A stretch of DNA of 64,000 nt, taken from Endozoicomonas sp. G2_2 (GTDB lineage Bacteria > Pseudomonadota > Gammaproteobacteria > Nevskiales > Salinisphaeraceae). The notes below the pieces were generated by a model that saw only the letters and a program-made list of their open reading frames with translations, was not told the origin of the DNA and searched no databases. Positions 52,622 to 62,092 of the stretch are shown here, piece by piece. The first letter of the stretch is position 1. Each line of letters begins with the position of its first letter. Made by a program: the position numbers and the translations under genes. The DNA lies in assembly GCF_017744135.1 (NCBI RefSeq), contig NZ_JAGHQU010000001.1, positions 62,001 through 126,000 on the forward strand. The letters run 5' to 3'.

Positions 52622-53935
52622 TCAGGCCAGCGGGATATCGGCGTGAATACGCGTGCCGTGGCCGGGCCGGCTGTCGATTTGCAGCTGCCCGGCGAGCAGT
52701 TCGATACGTTCCGCCATGCCCGACAGGCCGAGGCCGGGCCGGCGTGCCGCCGGGTCGAAGCCGCGACCGTTGTCGCTTACCGTCACGCGGAGACGATTCG
52801 CCCGCGCGCCCAGAGCCACGTCGATACGCCGCGGCTGACCGTGACGCAGCGCATTGGTCAGCGCTTCCTGCACGAGCCGGAATACATGGATGGCCACGGG
52901 GGCGGGGACGTCTGAGAGCGCCTCGTCGCCGTCGTAGACCAGTTCGATATCGGCATGGCTGCGTTGCCAGCCGGCGACGTGTTCCTCGATGGCGGCATCG
53001 AGGCCCAGCTCGTCGAGGCCCGGTGGACGCAGCCGACGCATCATCAGACGGGTCTGGTCGTAGATCCCTGCGGCGACCTGTGCAATGGCCTCAGCGGATT
53101 CGGGCACGCCGTCAGGCAGCTTTTCCCGACGCGCCAGAATGCCGGCTGCATCGGCCCGAATGGCGGTCAGGCTCTGGCCGAGCTCGTCGTGCAGTTCGCG
53201 CGCGAGGCTGCGGCGTTCGTCTTCCTGGATACGTAGCGAATGGTCGCGCAGGCGCTGGTTCTCGCTGCGGGCCGCGGCGAGCGTTTCGGCCATGTGGTTG
53301 AACTGCGCGGCAATGCCGTCGAATTCGGGCAGCACGAAGGTCGGCAGGCGAATGGCGTAGTCGCCGTGCTCGATACGCGCGAGCGCAGCATCAATGCGCT
53401 GGACAGGCACGATGGCGCGGCCGAGTAGGCGGTAGACGATCACGATGGTGGCGCCGTAGAACACCAGCAGCAGGGCAAGAAGCCCGCGCGTGTCCTGCCA
53501 GGCTTCGGCGATCTCGTCGTCCGGGTCCGCCAGGATCACGATCGCCTCGTGCGCGGACACGCTGATACGACGATCGGGCAGGGCGTCGGGGCGTGTCATC
53601 GCCGCAAACCAGGCGGGAGCGTCGGCGCCGTCACCCGCCGGACACTCGTTGCTGTTGTCGCCGGCGGACACCAGCGACAGACACAGGTGGCGCAGATGGC
53701 CGATCGCGGCCAGCCGTTGCGCGGCCGCGAGCGCTTCGCCGTCGCTGCGGATGCTGGTTTCCACCAGATCGCTGGCCAGCGTCACGCTGGATTCCATTTC
53801 CTCGGCGATCGCGCGTTGTGCGTTGTGGATCACCAGCCAGCCGGCTGCCATCAGGATCACGGCAAGCAGCAGCGTGACCGCGAGCATCAACCGCTGGCGC
53901 AGCCGCAGTCGGGGTTTGAAACGCGAACCGGCCAA
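52622..53935 (-). CDS. Sensor histidine kinase of the NarX/HisKA_3 type
   Basis: This 437-residue kinase has helices at about residues 17-37 and 151-170 around a periplasmic sensor of about 110 residues that contains acidic clusters (DPDDEIAE) and a pair of cysteines. A HAMP domain and the HisKA_3 box ERRSLARELHDELGQSL (H249) follow, then an ATPase domain with DNGRGFD and GLGLSGMAER. The NarL-type regulator gene lies immediately upstream on the same strand. The pair is of the class (ExaD/ExaE, PedS2/PedR2) that controls PQQ alcohol dehydrogenases in Pseudomonas. Confidence 0.92.
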   Translation of the reverse strand: MAGSRFKPRLRLRQRLMLAVTLLLAVILMAAGWLVIHNAQRAIAEEMESSVTLASDLVETSIRSDGEALAAAQRLAAIGHLRHLCLSLVSAGDNSNECPAGDGADAPAWFAAMTRPDALPDRRISVSAHEAIVILADPDDEIAEAWQDTRGLLALLLVFYGATIVIVYRLLGRAIVPVQRIDAALARIEHGDYAIRLPTFVLPEFDGIAAQFNHMAETLAAARSENQRLRDHSLRIQEDERRSLARELHDELGQSLTAIRADAAGILARREKLPDGVPESAEAIAQVAAGIYDQTRLMMRRLRPPGLDELGLDAAIEEHVAGWQRSHADIELVYDGDEALSDVPAPVAIHVFRLVQEALTNALRHGQPRRIDVALGARANRLRVTVSDNGRGFDPAARRPGLGLSGMAERIELLAGQLQIDSRPGHGTRIHADIPLA

Positions 53936-53945
53936 CGGCTTGTAA

Positions 53946-54584
53946 CTAGAGCCCGACGACGCCGGTACGAATCGCCAGCCGGGTCAGGTCGGCGGTGCCG
54001 CCGAGGCCCAGCTTGGCGCGCAGGCGCGACGCATGGTTGGCGACGGTCTTGGGGCTGAGAAACAGTTCCTCGGCGATCGCGTTGACGCTGGCCCCGGAGG
54101 CCAGCAGCCGAAAGATCTCGAATTCGCGCGACGACAGGCGCGACAGGGGATTTTCGGCCTCGAACGGCGCCGCTTCCTCGTCGACGAGCGCCGCGCCGAT
54201 ATAGCGCTTGCCGCGCGCGACCTGGCGCACGGCGTCGATCAACACGTCGGCGACCGCGCGTTTGCCGATATAGCCGGTCGCGCCCGCAGCCAGCGCGCGG
54301 CGCACGAAGATCTCTTCCTCGTGTACCGAAAACACCAGGATGCGCGTGCCGGGGTTGCGGCTGCAGATGCGCCGCGTGGCCTCGATTCCGCTCATGCCCG
54401 GCAGCGACAGATCCATGACGATCACGTCGAACGCCTGCTCGCGGCACAGGGCATAGGCGCGTTCGCCGCTGTCGGCCTCGCCCACGACTTCGATATCACC
54501 GGCCATCTTGAGCAGTCGCCCGTAGCCCGCACGCACGACGGCATGATCGTCGACCAGCAGGACCCGGATGGATTGACTCGTCAT
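53946..54584 (-). CDS. NarL/FixJ-family response regulator
   Basis: This 212-residue protein has a receiver domain (VDDH at 11-14, phosphorylation site D58 in VIVMDLSLPG, lysine in GYIGKRAV) and a C-terminal LuxR helix-turn-helix (LSSREFEIFRLLASGASVNAIAEELFLSPKTVANH). The ATG at 54584 has a GGGAGGAG site. The kinase gene follows 10 bases later. It is like AgmR/ErbR/PedR regulators of ethanol oxidation; whether it senses metal, alcohol or both is not shown. Confidence 0.92.
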   Translation of the reverse strand: MTSQSIRVLLVDDHAVVRAGYGRLLKMAGDIEVVGEADSGERAYALCREQAFDVIVMDLSLPGMSGIEATRRICSRNPGTRILVFSVHEEEIFVRRALAAGATGYIGKRAVADVLIDAVRQVARGKRYIGAALVDEEAAPFEAENPLSRLSSREFEIFRLLASGASVNAIAEELFLSPKTVANHASRLRAKLGLGGTADLTRLAIRTGVVGL

Positions 54585-54704
54585 TGCTGTTCTCCTCCCT
54601 CGCCCGGATCGCATGCCGGGTTATTGCGCCTTTCGCGCACGGCGCGTGTGGTCCGCGCCTTGGCTACAAGATAGCGTATCCGCTGCGGCCGTAAGCATGC
54701 AGCG

Positions 54705-54743
54705 GGCAAAAGAAAAGCCGGCTGCCAGAGGGCGCAGCCGGCT
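54705..54743 (-). terminator. Rho-independent terminator of the aldehyde dehydrogenase gene
   Basis: Ten-base perfect arms (AGCCGGCTGC / GCAGCCGGCT) with an 8-base loop are followed on the minus strand by TTTTCTTTT. Confidence 0.9.
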
Positions 54744-54784
54744 CGGGGCATCCTTGGGGGAGACAAGGATGTTGGAACAACCCC

Positions 54785-56296
54785 TTAGAGAGCGACCGTC
54801 ACGGCCTTGCACTCGGTGTAGTTGTTGAGCACCTGCTCACCCATCTCGCGGCCCCAGCCCGACTGCTTGTAGCCGCCGAACGGCAGCGCCGCATCGAAGA
54901 TGTTGTAGCAGTTCACCCACACCGTACCGGCACGCAGCTTCGAGGCCAGTTTGTGGGCGCGGCCGATATCCTGCGTCCACACACCCGAGGCCAGGCCGAA
55001 CACCGTGTCGTTGGCACGACGCACCAGATCGGCGTCGACATCGGAGAACTTGGTTGCGGTCACGACCGGCCCGAAGATCTCCTCCTGTACGACTTTCATG
55101 TCGTCCGAGACGTCGGTGAGCACCGTCGGCTTCACGAAGTAGCCTTCGCCATCGCCGCGTTCGCCGCCGGCCGCGGCCGTCGCGCCCTGGCTCTTGCCGG
55201 AGTCCAGGAAGCCGGTGACGCGCTCGAGCTGGGTGCGCGAGACCAGCGGACCCATCTGCGTTTCCGGATCCAGGCCCGGGCCCAGCTTGATGTTGCGGGC
55301 GAAATCGGCCACGCCTTCCACGACCTGGTCGTAGATTTTTTCGTGCACGAACAGACGCGAGCCCGCCGCACAGCACTGGCCGTGGTTGAAGAAGATGGCG
55401 TTCGCCGCACCCGGAATCGCCTTCTCGAGATCGGCGTCGTCCAGAATGATGTTCGGCGACTTGCCGCCCAGCTCCAGCGATACCTTCTTGAGGTTGCCCT
55501 TGGCGGCATCGACGATCAGACGCCCGACCTCGGTGGAACCGGTGAAGGCGATCTTGTCGACATCCGGATGTGCCGCGATCGGCGCGCCGGCCTCTTCGCC
55601 GAAGCCGGTAATGATGTTGACCACGCCGTCCGGCACGCCGGCTTCCTGCATGATCTCGGCCAGCTTCAGACCCGACAGCGGGGTTTCTTCGGCCAGCTTC
55701 ATCACGATGGTGTTGCCGGTGGCCAAGGCCGGGGCCAGCTTCCAGGCCGCCATCAGCAGCGGGAAGTTCCAGGGAATGATCTGGCCGCAGACGCCGACCG
55801 GCTCGCGCCGGGTATAGGCATGCCATTCCGCGCCCGGCGCATAGGGCACGGTCGGGGTGATCATCTGGCCGTTGAGCTTGGTCGCCCAGCCGGCCATGTA
55901 GCGGAACATCTCCGCGGCCAGCGGCACGTCCGCGGCACGGGCGACGGAAATCGGCTTGCCGTTGTCCAGGGATTCGAGCTGCGCCAGCTCTTCCTGGTAA
56001 TGCATGATCAGATCGCCGATCTTCCAGACGATCTGCTGGCGCTCGGCCGGCGCCATCTTCGTCCACGGGCCGTCGTCGAAAGCCTTGCGGGCGGCCTTCA
56101 CGGCCTTGTCCACGTCGACCTTCGAGGCCGACTGCGCCCGCGCGATCACCTGGTCGTTGGACGGGTTGTAGACATCGAACGTCTCGCCGGACTCGGCAGC
56201 GACCCACTGGCCGCCGATGAGCATCTTGCGCGGACTATCGATAAATTGCTGGACGCTCGGTTCGAGCGATACTTCAGAAGCTGCTACAGCACACAT
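54785..56296 (-). CDS. NAD-dependent aldehyde dehydrogenase (PedI/ExaC-like)
   Basis: This 503-residue enzyme shows the catalytic glutamate in LELGGKSPN, the catalytic cysteine in FFNHGQCCAAGSRL and the PWNFPL and FTGSTEVG cofactor motifs. It would oxidise the aldehyde made by the PQQ dehydrogenases to the acid in the cytoplasm. The ATG at 56296 starts MCAVAAS with a GGAGGAG site; the frame is open further upstream but unrelated. A sigma-54 promoter and two palindromes lie ahead of it, and the divergent gene encodes a sigma-54 activator, which probably controls it. Confidence 0.93.
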   Translation of the reverse strand: MCAVAASEVSLEPSVQQFIDSPRKMLIGGQWVAAESGETFDVYNPSNDQVIARAQSASKVDVDKAVKAARKAFDDGPWTKMAPAERQQIVWKIGDLIMHYQEELAQLESLDNGKPISVARAADVPLAAEMFRYMAGWATKLNGQMITPTVPYAPGAEWHAYTRREPVGVCGQIIPWNFPLLMAAWKLAPALATGNTIVMKLAEETPLSGLKLAEIMQEAGVPDGVVNIITGFGEEAGAPIAAHPDVDKIAFTGSTEVGRLIVDAAKGNLKKVSLELGGKSPNIILDDADLEKAIPGAANAIFFNHGQCCAAGSRLFVHEKIYDQVVEGVADFARNIKLGPGLDPETQMGPLVSRTQLERVTGFLDSGKSQGATAAAGGERGDGEGYFVKPTVLTDVSDDMKVVQEEIFGPVVTATKFSDVDADLVRRANDTVFGLASGVWTQDIGRAHKLASKLRAGTVWVNCYNIFDAALPFGGYKQSGWGREMGEQVLNNYTECKAVTVAL

Positions 56297-56410
56297 CTTT
56301 TTACTCCTCCGGTCATTTTTGTATTCACCCGACGACCGAATGTCGTCGCGGCTTGCGTTGCGAGCGCTCGCCGTCCGTCGTGCGGACGCCTGCGCGCCTG
56401 CTTCGAGAAT

Positions 56411-56427
56411 CGCAAGATTCAGGCCAC
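56411..56427 (-). promoter_or_regulatory. Sigma-54 promoter of the aldehyde dehydrogenase gene
   Basis: On the minus strand GTGGCCTGAATCTTGCG has GG-N10-GC spacing and a perfect TTGC -12 element. Transcription would begin near 56400, about 100 bases ahead of the start codon. Confidence 0.72.
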
Positions 56428-56487
56428 GCGCAAAAACGCCGTAAACGCGGCGTTTGCACGCGCTCGCAGGCATGTCGGCACACAGAC

Positions 56488-56526
56488 TGTCACGCATCTG
56501 GGACAGCGATGTTGCACGCTGCGACA
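56488..56526. promoter_or_regulatory. Pair of palindromes, candidate enhancer sites for the AcoR-like activator
   Basis: TGTCACGCATCTGGGACA (56488-56505) and TGTTGCACGCTGCGACA (56510-56526) are both dyads with TGT...ACA ends. Their centres are about 21.5 bases apart, two helical turns, which places two activator dimers on the same face of the DNA. They lie 60-115 bases upstream of the aldehyde dehydrogenase promoter. A related site occurs at 22940. Confidence 0.55.
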
Positions 56527-56667
56527 CCTCGATGAGGGCGAGTTGTGCGGCGTCGTCAAAACTGCTAAAAGCAAAGCAGGACTGCGCGGCGTTCAAGACC
56601 GTTTAAAGACGCAGACAAAAGAGTAATTAAGAAGCCCGGCCCGGCCGGACTTCACGGAGGAGAGCAG

Positions 56668-58635
56668 ATGATCAATCCATCGACGCAGCGACCGTCTGCG
56701 ACGTTCGCCCGCGCCCGGCCGAATACGCCGGACCTCGTGGCGGGCTCGTGGGATCGGTGCATCCGTGATTATGGGCTCGATCCGGCCCGTATCGAACTCG
56801 ACGTCGTCTCGCGCAGCAAGCTCAGCGAGCACCGCGACGAACTGGGCGAGGTCGTGTCGATCGCGCGCGCCGAGATGGAGAATCTCGCCGCCCAGATCGC
56901 GGGTTCGGGCTACGCGCTGCTGCTCACCGACGCCCACGGCGTGATTCTCTATAACCGGGTGGAGCAGGCCTTGCGCACCAGCTTTCGCGCAGCCGGCCTC
57001 TGGGACGGCGCCGACTGGAGCGAGTTCCGGCAGGGCACCAACGGTATCGGGACCTGCATCGTCGAACATCGGCCAGTGACCATTCACTGTGCCGACCATT
57101 TCGCCAATCGCAACACGTCCCTGAGCTGCTCGGCAGCCCCGATCCGCAACGCCCAGGGCAACCTGCTGGCCGTGCTCGACGCCTCGTCCGTGCAGTGCGA
57201 AGGCACGCGGGCCGGCCAGACCCACACCGTGGCGCTGGTGAGCATGTCGGCACGGCTGATCGAGAAGTGCATCTTTCTCAACGCCAACAGCGACAACCTG
57301 GTGTTGCGTTTCCATAGCCGCCCCGAATTCGTCAGCCTCATTCACGACGGCATGATCGCCGTGGACGAACGCGGCCATATCGTGGCCGCCGACGACAGCG
57401 CGGCGCTGCAGCTGGGCTGCGATCGTCGCGAGGATCTGACCGGGCGTGCGGTAGACGAGATTTTCGACATGGACGCGGCGACGCTTGCCGAGCGCGCCGG
57501 CGACAGAACGCAGGCGGTCTGGCCGCTGCACGAGCACCGGCGCGGCCGGCGCTACTACGCGCGTGCCCGAGCGCCGGCGGAAGTGAGCCGCAGCCAGCGC
57601 GTGACGGTGGCCCACAACGACGACGCCGCACTGCGCATCAGCGCCTCGCGTCGTCACCAGACGCGCGGTTTCGCCGACCTGCAGGGTTCGGACCCGCGCA
57701 TGGCCGAAAATGTGCGCTGCGCGCGGCGTGTGGTCGATCGCCAGGTCCAGATCATGCTGCGCGGCGAGACCGGCACCGGCAAGGAGGTTTTCGCCCGCGC
57801 GATCCACGGCGTGAGCCGCCGCTCGGCGTCGCCGTTCGTGGCCGTCAACTGTGCCGCGATTCCCGAAACGCTGATCGAGTCCGAGCTGTTCGGCTACAAG
57901 CCCGGCGCGTTCACCGGCGCGCGGCGCGACGGCATGCGCGGCAAGATTCTCCAGTCGTCCGGCGGCACGCTGTTTCTCGACGAGATCGGCGACATGCCGG
58001 TCGAACTCCAGACGCGGCTGTTGCGTGTGCTCGAAGAACGCGAAGTCGTGCCGCTGGGCAGTGAAACGCCGATCCCGGTGGACCTGAACGTGATCTCGGC
58101 CACCCATGCCGAGCTCGCCGATCTGGTCGAATCCGGCGGGTTTCGCAAGGACCTGTACTACCGGCTCAACGGCATTACGCTGACGCTGCCGGCCGTGCGC
58201 GAGCGTGCCGATCTGCATAGCCTGCTGCGCAGCGTGGTCGCGTTCGAGCATGACGGCGAGGTCGCCATCAAGGTCGCCGAAGACGCGTTGGCCGCGCTCG
58301 TGCGCTACCACTGGCCCGGCAATATTCGGCAGATGCGCAACGTCATGCGTACCGCGCTTGCGCTGTGCGAGGACTCGGTCATCCGCCTTGCGGATCTGCC
58401 GGCCGAAATCACCGACCATGCAGAAACGAGCCGCGCCGACGCCGGTGGCGGCAGCTGCAACAGCGAGGCGGCGAGTGCGAACCCGCTGGACTGCGCCGAA
58501 CGTGCCGCACTGCTGTCGGCACTGGACGAGAATCGCTGGAACATCACCAATACCGCGTCGCAGCTTTCGATGAGCCGCAACACGTTGTATCGAAAAATGA
58601 AAAAGCACGAGATTCCGCCCTCGCGCGAGCGCTGA
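56668..58635 (+). CDS. Sigma-54-dependent AcoR-like transcriptional activator
   Basis: This 655-residue protein has a GAF-like sensor domain (about residues 60-200), a PAS-like region (about 222-320), the AAA+ core with Walker A GETGTGKE (366-373), the sigma-54 contact loop GAFTGA (413-418) and Walker B GGTLFLDEIGD (432-442). A Fis-type helix-turn-helix lies at the end (NITNTASQLSMSRNTLYRKMKK). This is the layout of AcoR-type activators that respond to small molecules such as acetoin or alcohols. Five sigma-54 promoter matches lie in the window, so it is the likely activator of at least the aldehyde dehydrogenase gene. GGAGGAG precedes the ATG. Confidence 0.94.
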   Translation: MINPSTQRPSATFARARPNTPDLVAGSWDRCIRDYGLDPARIELDVVSRSKLSEHRDELGEVVSIARAEMENLAAQIAGSGYALLLTDAHGVILYNRVEQALRTSFRAAGLWDGADWSEFRQGTNGIGTCIVEHRPVTIHCADHFANRNTSLSCSAAPIRNAQGNLLAVLDASSVQCEGTRAGQTHTVALVSMSARLIEKCIFLNANSDNLVLRFHSRPEFVSLIHDGMIAVDERGHIVAADDSAALQLGCDRREDLTGRAVDEIFDMDAATLAERAGDRTQAVWPLHEHRRGRRYYARARAPAEVSRSQRVTVAHNDDAALRISASRRHQTRGFADLQGSDPRMAENVRCARRVVDRQVQIMLRGETGTGKEVFARAIHGVSRRSASPFVAVNCAAIPETLIESELFGYKPGAFTGARRDGMRGKILQSSGGTLFLDEIGDMPVELQTRLLRVLEEREVVPLGSETPIPVDLNVISATHAELADLVESGGFRKDLYYRLNGITLTLPAVRERADLHSLLRSVVAFEHDGEVAIKVAEDALAALVRYHWPGNIRQMRNVMRTALALCEDSVIRLADLPAEITDHAETSRADAGGGSCNSEAASANPLDCAERAALLSALDENRWNITNTASQLSMSRNTLYRKMKKHEIPPSRER

Positions 58636-58662
58636 TCCGCAATCGCGATCGGCATGCGCGTC

Positions 58663-58678
58663 TGGCACGACTCCTGCC
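58663..58678 (+). promoter_or_regulatory. Sigma-54 promoter of the pqqBCD operon
   Basis: TGGCACGACTCCTGCC has a perfect -24 element (TGGCAC) and GG-N10-GC spacing; the -12 element is CTGC in place of TTGC. Transcription would begin near 58689, 33 bases ahead of the pqqB start. Confidence 0.68.
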
Positions 58679-58721
58679 TTGAGAGCCGGATCAGACCCAT
58701 GGATGCGCAAGGACGAAAGCG

Positions 58722-59633
58722 ATGTATGTACGCGTGCTCGGATCCGCCGCCGGCGGCGGTTTTCCGCAGTGGAATACCAACGTCGGGCTGAACCACCAGC
58801 TGCATGAAGGCAGCACGCGTGCGACCGCGCGGACCCAGTCGTCGATCGCGGTCAGCGCCGATTACCAGCACTGGCTTCTGGTCAACGCCTCGCCCGACGT
58901 GCGCCAGCAGGTGCTGGATTTTCCTGCCCTGCGCCCGGCGCCGGGCAAGCGGGGTACCGGCATTGGCGCGATCCTGCTCATGGACAGTCAGATCGATCAC
59001 GCCACGGGCCTGATCATCCTGCGCGAAGGCGATACGCTGCCGATCTGGTCGACCCGCCCGGTCTATGAAGACCTCACCACCGGCCTGCCGCTATTCAACG
59101 TGCTCGAACACTATTGCGGCGTGGACTGGCACGAGATCGATACCGCGGCGTCGTCGTTCACGATCGACGGGGTGCCCAGGTTGTCGTTCAAGGCGGTTGA
59201 GCTGTCCTCGGCCGCGCCGCCGTATTCACCGCACCGCGGCAATCCGCATCCGGGCGACAACATCGGCCTGATCGTCACCGACGATGCCACCGGCGGCACG
59301 CTGTTCTATGCGCCGGGGCTCGGCGCGCCGGACGAGGCCATTGCCGCGATCGCGCGCGAATCCGACTGCCTGCTGGTCGACGGCACCTTCTACACCGAAA
59401 CCGAAATGATCGACCAGGGCGTGGGCGTGAAACCGGCCGCCGAGATGGGCCATCTGCCGCAGTCGGGCGAGAACGGCATGCTGGCCTGGCTCGCGGATTT
59501 TCCCTCCACGCGTCGGGTGCTCATCCATATCAACAACACCAATCCGATTCTCGATCCGAATTCCCCCGAGCGTGCGACGGTCGAAAACGCGGGCGTGGAA
59601 GTGGCCTACGACGGCATGGAGATTCAACTGTGA
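58722..59633 (+). CDS. pqqB: PQQ biosynthesis protein PqqB
   Basis: This 303-residue protein begins [18 protein letters not shown], the hallmark of PqqB, a metallo-beta-lactamase-fold protein that hydroxylates the tyrosine of the PQQ precursor. It acts between PqqE/F processing and PqqC ring closure. Its stop overlaps pqqC by 4 bases. pqqBCD are on the plus strand, while pqqE and pqqA lie downstream in the opposite direction, an unusual arrangement. Confidence 0.97.
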   Translation: MYVRVLGSAAGGGFPQWNTNVGLNHQLHEGSTRATARTQSSIAVSADYQHWLLVNASPDVRQQVLDFPALRPAPGKRGTGIGAILLMDSQIDHATGLIILREGDTLPIWSTRPVYEDLTTGLPLFNVLEHYCGVDWHEIDTAASSFTIDGVPRLSFKAVELSSAAPPYSPHRGNPHPGDNIGLIVTDDATGGTLFYAPGLGAPDEAIAAIARESDCLLVDGTFYTETEMIDQGVGVKPAAEMGHLPQSGENGMLAWLADFPSTRRVLIHINNTNPILDPNSPERATVENAGVEVAYDGMEIQL

Positions 59634-60376
59634 GTGCCGCCATCGACCAGCGCCAACCTTGGTCGCGCGACGAGTTCGAAGCCCGGCTGCGCGCGCTGGG
59701 TGCGCGGTATCACATTCATCACCCCTATCACCGGATGATGCACGAGGGCCGTTGCACGCCCGAGCAGATCCGCGGCTGGGTGATCAACCGCTATTACTAT
59801 CAGGTGAGCATCCCGATCAAGGATGCCAACGTGCTCGCGAATTGCCCCGATCCCGAGGCCCGGCGGCTGTGGGTGCAGCGTATCCTCGACCACGACGGTG
59901 CGGAAGGCGAGGTCGGCGGTATCGAAGCCTGGCTGGCGCTCGCCGGAGCCTGTGGTCTGGATCGCGACCGGGTCGCCTCGCTCGACGACGTGTTGCCCGG
60001 CGTGCGGTTTGCGGTCGATGCCTATGTGAACTTCGCCCGCCGGTCCACCTGGCAGGAAGCCGCCTGTTCGTCGCTGACCGAGCTGTTCGCGCCGGAAATT
60101 CATCAGCAGCGGTTGACCGGCTGGCCGGATCACTACCCTTGGATCGACGATTCGGGGCTGAGCTATTTCCGCAAGCGTCTGTCGGAAGCGCGGCGCGACG
60201 TGGAGCACGGACTGCGCGTGACGCTGGACCATTTCACCACGCGCGCCGAACAGGAACGCGCGTTGTCGATCCTGCAGTTCAAGCTCGACGTGCTCTGGAC
60301 CATGCTCGACGCCATGTGGATGGCCTATGTCGAGGACCGGCCGCCGTATCACAGCTGCCCGGAGGCAAGCCGATGA
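59630..60376 (+). CDS. pqqC: Pyrroloquinoline-quinone synthase PqqC
   Basis: This 248-residue protein is PqqC, the oxidase that closes the ring and carries out the final eight-electron oxidation to PQQ. Conserved segments are [30 protein letters not shown] and the helical core ending RPPYHSCPE. The length is normal. It overlaps pqqB and pqqD by 4 bases each, so the three are translated together. Confidence 0.97.
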   Translation: MSAAIDQRQPWSRDEFEARLRALGARYHIHHPYHRMMHEGRCTPEQIRGWVINRYYYQVSIPIKDANVLANCPDPEARRLWVQRILDHDGAEGEVGGIEAWLALAGACGLDRDRVASLDDVLPGVRFAVDAYVNFARRSTWQEAACSSLTELFAPEIHQQRLTGWPDHYPWIDDSGLSYFRKRLSEARRDVEHGLRVTLDHFTTRAEQERALSILQFKLDVLWTMLDAMWMAYVEDRPPYHSCPEASR

Positions 60377-60657
60377 GCGCGCCGGACACGATAGAAGCCG
60401 ACGCCGTGCCACGGATCGCGCGTGGCCACCGCATGCAGTTCGAGCCGGCTCAGGACTGCCATGTGCTGCTCTACCCGGAAGGCATGATCACCCTCAACCC
60501 CAGCGCGGCAGAGATTCTGCAGCGCTGCGACGGTGAGAAACCGGTGCAAGCCATCTGCGATGAATTGTCGGCGGCGTTCGAGGGGGCCGAGGTGACCAGC
60601 GATGTGCATGAATTCCTGCGCCTGGCGGCGTCTCAGGGCTGGGTGCAGTTCTCTTGA
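60373..60657 (+). CDS. pqqD: PqqA-binding peptide chaperone PqqD
   Basis: This 94-residue protein is PqqD, a RiPP recognition element that holds the PqqA peptide for the radical SAM enzyme PqqE. The pattern [23 protein letters not shown] and the C-terminal winged helix are as expected. The ATG at 60373 overlaps the pqqC stop. In many bacteria pqqD lies just ahead of pqqE on the same strand or is fused to it; here pqqE is convergent. Confidence 0.95.
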   Translation: MSAPDTIEADAVPRIARGHRMQFEPAQDCHVLLYPEGMITLNPSAAEILQRCDGEKPVQAICDELSAAFEGAEVTSDVHEFLRLAASQGWVQFS

Positions 60658-60714
60658 GCCGACGCGCCCGCTGCGTCGGGCGCGGCTGAATCCCTTGTCG
60701 GGCCAGGGCCAGCG

Positions 60715-61896
60715 TCAGCTTTCGTGACGCTCGGCGTGCAGGCGCTTGGAATTCTTCGGGTTGCGAAACACGATCGGCTGGGCGGCCGGCCCTTCGAGCG
60801 GCCGGTCGTTGGCGCGTGCGACGGCATCGGTCACCAGATGATGCTCGGGTGACTTGGCACAGACCGGGTCGGCGGCATACATGTCGCCGGTGAGCATATA
60901 GGCCTGGCAGCGGCAGCCGCCGAAGTCCTTGGTCTTTTCCGAACAGCTGCGACAGGGCTCGGCCATCCATTCGTAGCCACGGAAATGATTGAACGCCGGG
61001 GATTCGCCCCAGATCCAGTCGATGTCGTGATCGACCACGTTCGGGAACTCGAGGCCGGGCAGCTGCCGGGCGGCGTGGCAGGGCAGGGCGACACCGTCGG
61101 GGGCGATGGTGAGAAAGATATCGCCCCAGCCGCTCATGCAGGCCTTGGGGCGGTCTTCGTAGTAGTCGGGTACGACGAAATAGAGCTTCATCGCGCTGCC
61201 GTTGTTCTCGTTCTTCTGGCGATATGCCGTGGTCACCCGTTCCGCGTGGGCGAGCTGCTCGCGCGTGGGCATGAGCGCCTCGCGGTTGTGCCAGGCCCAG
61301 CCGTAATACTGAGTGTTGGCCAGTTCCACATAATCGGCATCCAGCGCCTCGGCCATCGCGATGATCTCTTCGATATCGTCGATGTTCTTTCGGTGCAGCA
61401 CGATGTTGAGCACCATCGGGTAGCCGTGGCGCTTGATCGCGCGGGCCATGTCCTTCTTCTTTTCGAAGCTGTCGGTACCGCCGAGAAAATTGTTCATCTC
61501 GGCGTTGCTGGCCTGAAAACTGATCTGGATATGGTCCAGCCCGGCTTCGGCGAGTGCCGCCACGCGAGCATCGTCCATGCCGATGCCGGAGGTGATCAAG
61601 TTGCTGTAGTAGCCCAGCCGACGGCCTTCGGCCACGATCTCTTCCAGGTCGCGTCGAACCAGCGGCTCGCCGCCGGACAGGCCCAGCTGGGCGGCGCCCA
61701 TCGCGCGCGCTTGGCGCAACACCTTCTTCCAGGCCTCGGTATCGATCTCGCGGCCGATCCGTGCCATTTCGGTGGGGTTGCTGCAATACGGGCACTGCAA
61801 CGGGCAGGCATAGGTCAGCTCGGCGAGCAGCCAGAGCGGGCGCGCCGGCGTCTCACCGTCGTGACGGGTGGGCAGCGGTACGGTATCGGTAGCCAT
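60715..61896 (-). CDS. pqqE: PqqA peptide cyclase PqqE (radical SAM)
   Basis: This 393-residue radical SAM enzyme links the glutamate and tyrosine of PqqA. The SAM cluster motif CPLQCPYC and the C-terminal SPASM cysteines ([19 protein letters not shown]) are present. The ATG at 61896 (MATDTVPL) is close to the usual N-terminus. It is convergent with pqqD (57-base gap) and lies downstream of pqqA on the same strand, with a terminator hairpin between them. Confidence 0.97.
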   Translation of the reverse strand: MATDTVPLPTRHDGETPARPLWLLAELTYACPLQCPYCSNPTEMARIGREIDTEAWKKVLRQARAMGAAQLGLSGGEPLVRRDLEEIVAEGRRLGYYSNLITSGIGMDDARVAALAEAGLDHIQISFQASNAEMNNFLGGTDSFEKKKDMARAIKRHGYPMVLNIVLHRKNIDDIEEIIAMAEALDADYVELANTQYYGWAWHNREALMPTREQLAHAERVTTAYRQKNENNGSAMKLYFVVPDYYEDRPKACMSGWGDIFLTIAPDGVALPCHAARQLPGLEFPNVVDHDIDWIWGESPAFNHFRGYEWMAEPCRSCSEKTKDFGGCRCQAYMLTGDMYAADPVCAKSPEHHLVTDAVARANDRPLEGPAAQPIVFRNPKNSKRLHAERHES

Positions 61897-61924
61897 GGGA
61901 ACGCGTTCTGCGAGATGTCGCGCA

Positions 61925-61951
61925 ATAGAAAGGGGGCTGAAAAGCCCCCTT
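61925..61951 (-). terminator. Attenuator hairpin between pqqA and pqqE
   Basis: On the minus strand AGGGGGC and GCCCCCT enclose a 6-base loop and are followed by TTCTATTG. It would end most transcripts after pqqA and allow some read-through into pqqE, giving the excess of precursor peptide over enzyme that PQQ synthesis needs. Confidence 0.82.
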
Positions 61952-61972
61952 CCGCACGTTACACAATCGCTG

Positions 61973-62050
61973 TTAGCGGTTGTTGACGTACATCGTGATT
62001 TCAAAACCCAGACGCAGGTCATGGGCCTTGGGTGTGGTCCACTGTTTCAT
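61973..62050 (-). CDS. pqqA: PQQ precursor peptide PqqA
   Basis: A 25-residue peptide read by hand on the minus strand: it starts [15 protein letters not shown] and ends [10 protein letters not shown]. The E-x3-Y pair (E17 and Y21) that becomes PQQ is present. An AGGAGATC ribosome site precedes the ATG, and a sigma-54 promoter lies 43-59 bases upstream. It is too short for most automatic gene callers. The rest of the pathway (pqqBCD, pqqE) is in the same 4 kb; pqqF/pqqG proteases are not seen in the window. Confidence 0.96.
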   Translation of the reverse strand: MKQWTTPKAHDLRLGFEITMYVNNR

Positions 62051-62092
62051 GGCGATCTCCTGTCGTTATTGTGAATAGGCACATCAGGATGA

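Larger units (their letters stand above)
56297..56667. promoter_or_regulatory. Divergent region between aldehyde dehydrogenase and sigma-54 activator genes
   Basis: About 370 bases without a gene. It contains the minus-strand sigma-54 promoter (56411-56427) and two activator-like palindromes (56488-56526) about 60-115 bases upstream of it. No clear sigma-70 boxes were assigned for the activator gene. Confidence 0.65.
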
